From assembly GCA_036645575.1 (NCBI GenBank), contig JAVXNW010000141.1, positions 1-5,075 on the forward strand: a stretch of DNA of 5,075 bases, given 5' to 3'. The position numbers and the translations under genes were made by a program. Numbering within the stretch: position 1 is the stretch's first letter; every line of letters begins with the position of its first letter. The notes beneath the pieces are model-generated. The model was not told the origin of the DNA, made no database searches, and saw only the letters and a program-made list of their open reading frames with translations. Origin of the DNA: JAVXNW01 sp036645575 (GTDB taxonomy: Bacteria; Bacillota; Clostridia; Christensenellales; Aristaeellaceae). Of this stretch, positions 4,923 through 5,075 are shown one piece after another.

Positions 4923-4999
4923 GTTCCCGTAGCTCAGCCGGATAGAGTGTTTGGCTACGAACCAAAAGGTCGTGGGTTCGAATCCCGCCGGGAACGCCA
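4923..4999 (+). tRNA. tRNA-Arg (anticodon ACG), CCA encoded
   Basis: A complete cloverleaf. Acceptor GTTCCCG (4923-4929) pairs with CGGGAAC (4989-4995). The D arm GCTC/GAGT carries loop AGCCGGATA, and the anticodon stem TTTGG/CCAAA (4950-4954, 4962-4966) carries loop CTACGAA with anticodon ACG (4957-4959). The variable loop is AGGTC, the T arm GTGGG/CCCGC has loop TTCGAAT (4977-4983), the discriminator is G4996, and CCA (4997-4999) is encoded. After A34 deamination to inosine by TadA it would read CGU, CGC and CGA. It is the main arginine tRNA of many bacteria. Confidence 0.97.
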
Positions 5000-5018
5000 C
5001 AACTCAACCCAACAGTTG

Positions 5019-5060
5019 ATAGAACAAGATCCGTCATAAAAATGACGGATCTTGTTCTAT
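5019..5060. terminator. Perfect 19-bp hairpin after tRNA-Arg, likely terminator
   Basis: Positions 5019-5037 are the exact reverse complement of 5042-5060 around loop AAAA. The stem core (CCGTCAT with ATGACGG) is followed by a T-rich stretch (TTGTTCTATATT) and preceded by an A-rich one, so a shorter stem with a U-rich tail could end transcription in either direction. No pure T tract follows the full stem. The last 15 bases of the window show nothing further. Confidence 0.65.
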
Positions 5061-5075
5061 ATTCGGGCAAAACAC

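Noticed and set aside
4735..5070. Minus-strand open frame containing a GGIRTHDLLVRSQTLYPAEL-like peptide
   Set aside because: This is the well-known spurious translation of the antisense strand of a tRNA gene, not a protein.

Overview
The window looks like a piece of a GC-rich Bacillota (Firmicutes) chromosome, most likely a high-GC Clostridia lineage. The reasons are a canonical RNase Y, a short DtxR/MntR-type regulator without a C-terminal SH3-like domain, strong AGGAGG-type ribosome binding sites, TTGACA/TATAAT-type promoters with 17-base spacers, and intrinsic terminators. The lineage is inferred from gene type and base composition; no database search was possible.

Layout. Positions 1-370 hold no convincing gene. 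They carry two diverged copies of a structured repeat, offset by exactly 159 bases, plus a 16-base inverted repeat around the first copy. A DEDDh 3'-5' exonuclease (371-955, minus) ends against the second copy. A divergent promoter pair at 993-1058 serves the exonuclease leftward and rny (RNase Y, 1186-2727, plus) rightward. rny converges on a minus-strand pair, and two intrinsic terminators (2731-2772 and 2818-2845) lie between them. The pair is a J-domain/TPR protein (3273-3791) followed by a DtxR-family metal regulator (2852-3226), probably transcribed together from one good promoter at 3826-3854. Divergent from it, a promoter at 3958-3986 drives a small membrane protein with a C-terminal Cys/His metal-binding-type module (4052-4585). 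That gene is followed by a tandem array of CCGCAG units and a strong terminator. The right end is a tRNA unit: a promoter (4713-4741), a tRNA-Arg(CCG)-like sequence whose 3' half is wrecked, an intact tRNA-Arg(ACG) (4923-4999), and a 19-bp perfect hairpin.

The protein genes are mostly housekeeping (RNA turnover, nucleic-acid exonuclease, chaperone partner, metal-responsive regulation) and do not form an obvious new system. The less ordinary signals are in the non-coding DNA. In the 5' repeat, the two copies differ at sites that compensate across predicted stems, so the fold itself appears to be under selection. The tRNA-Arg(CCG) remnant breaks at its anticodon loop, although CGG codons are used in rny. 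A bulged palindrome sits just upstream of the membrane-protein promoter.
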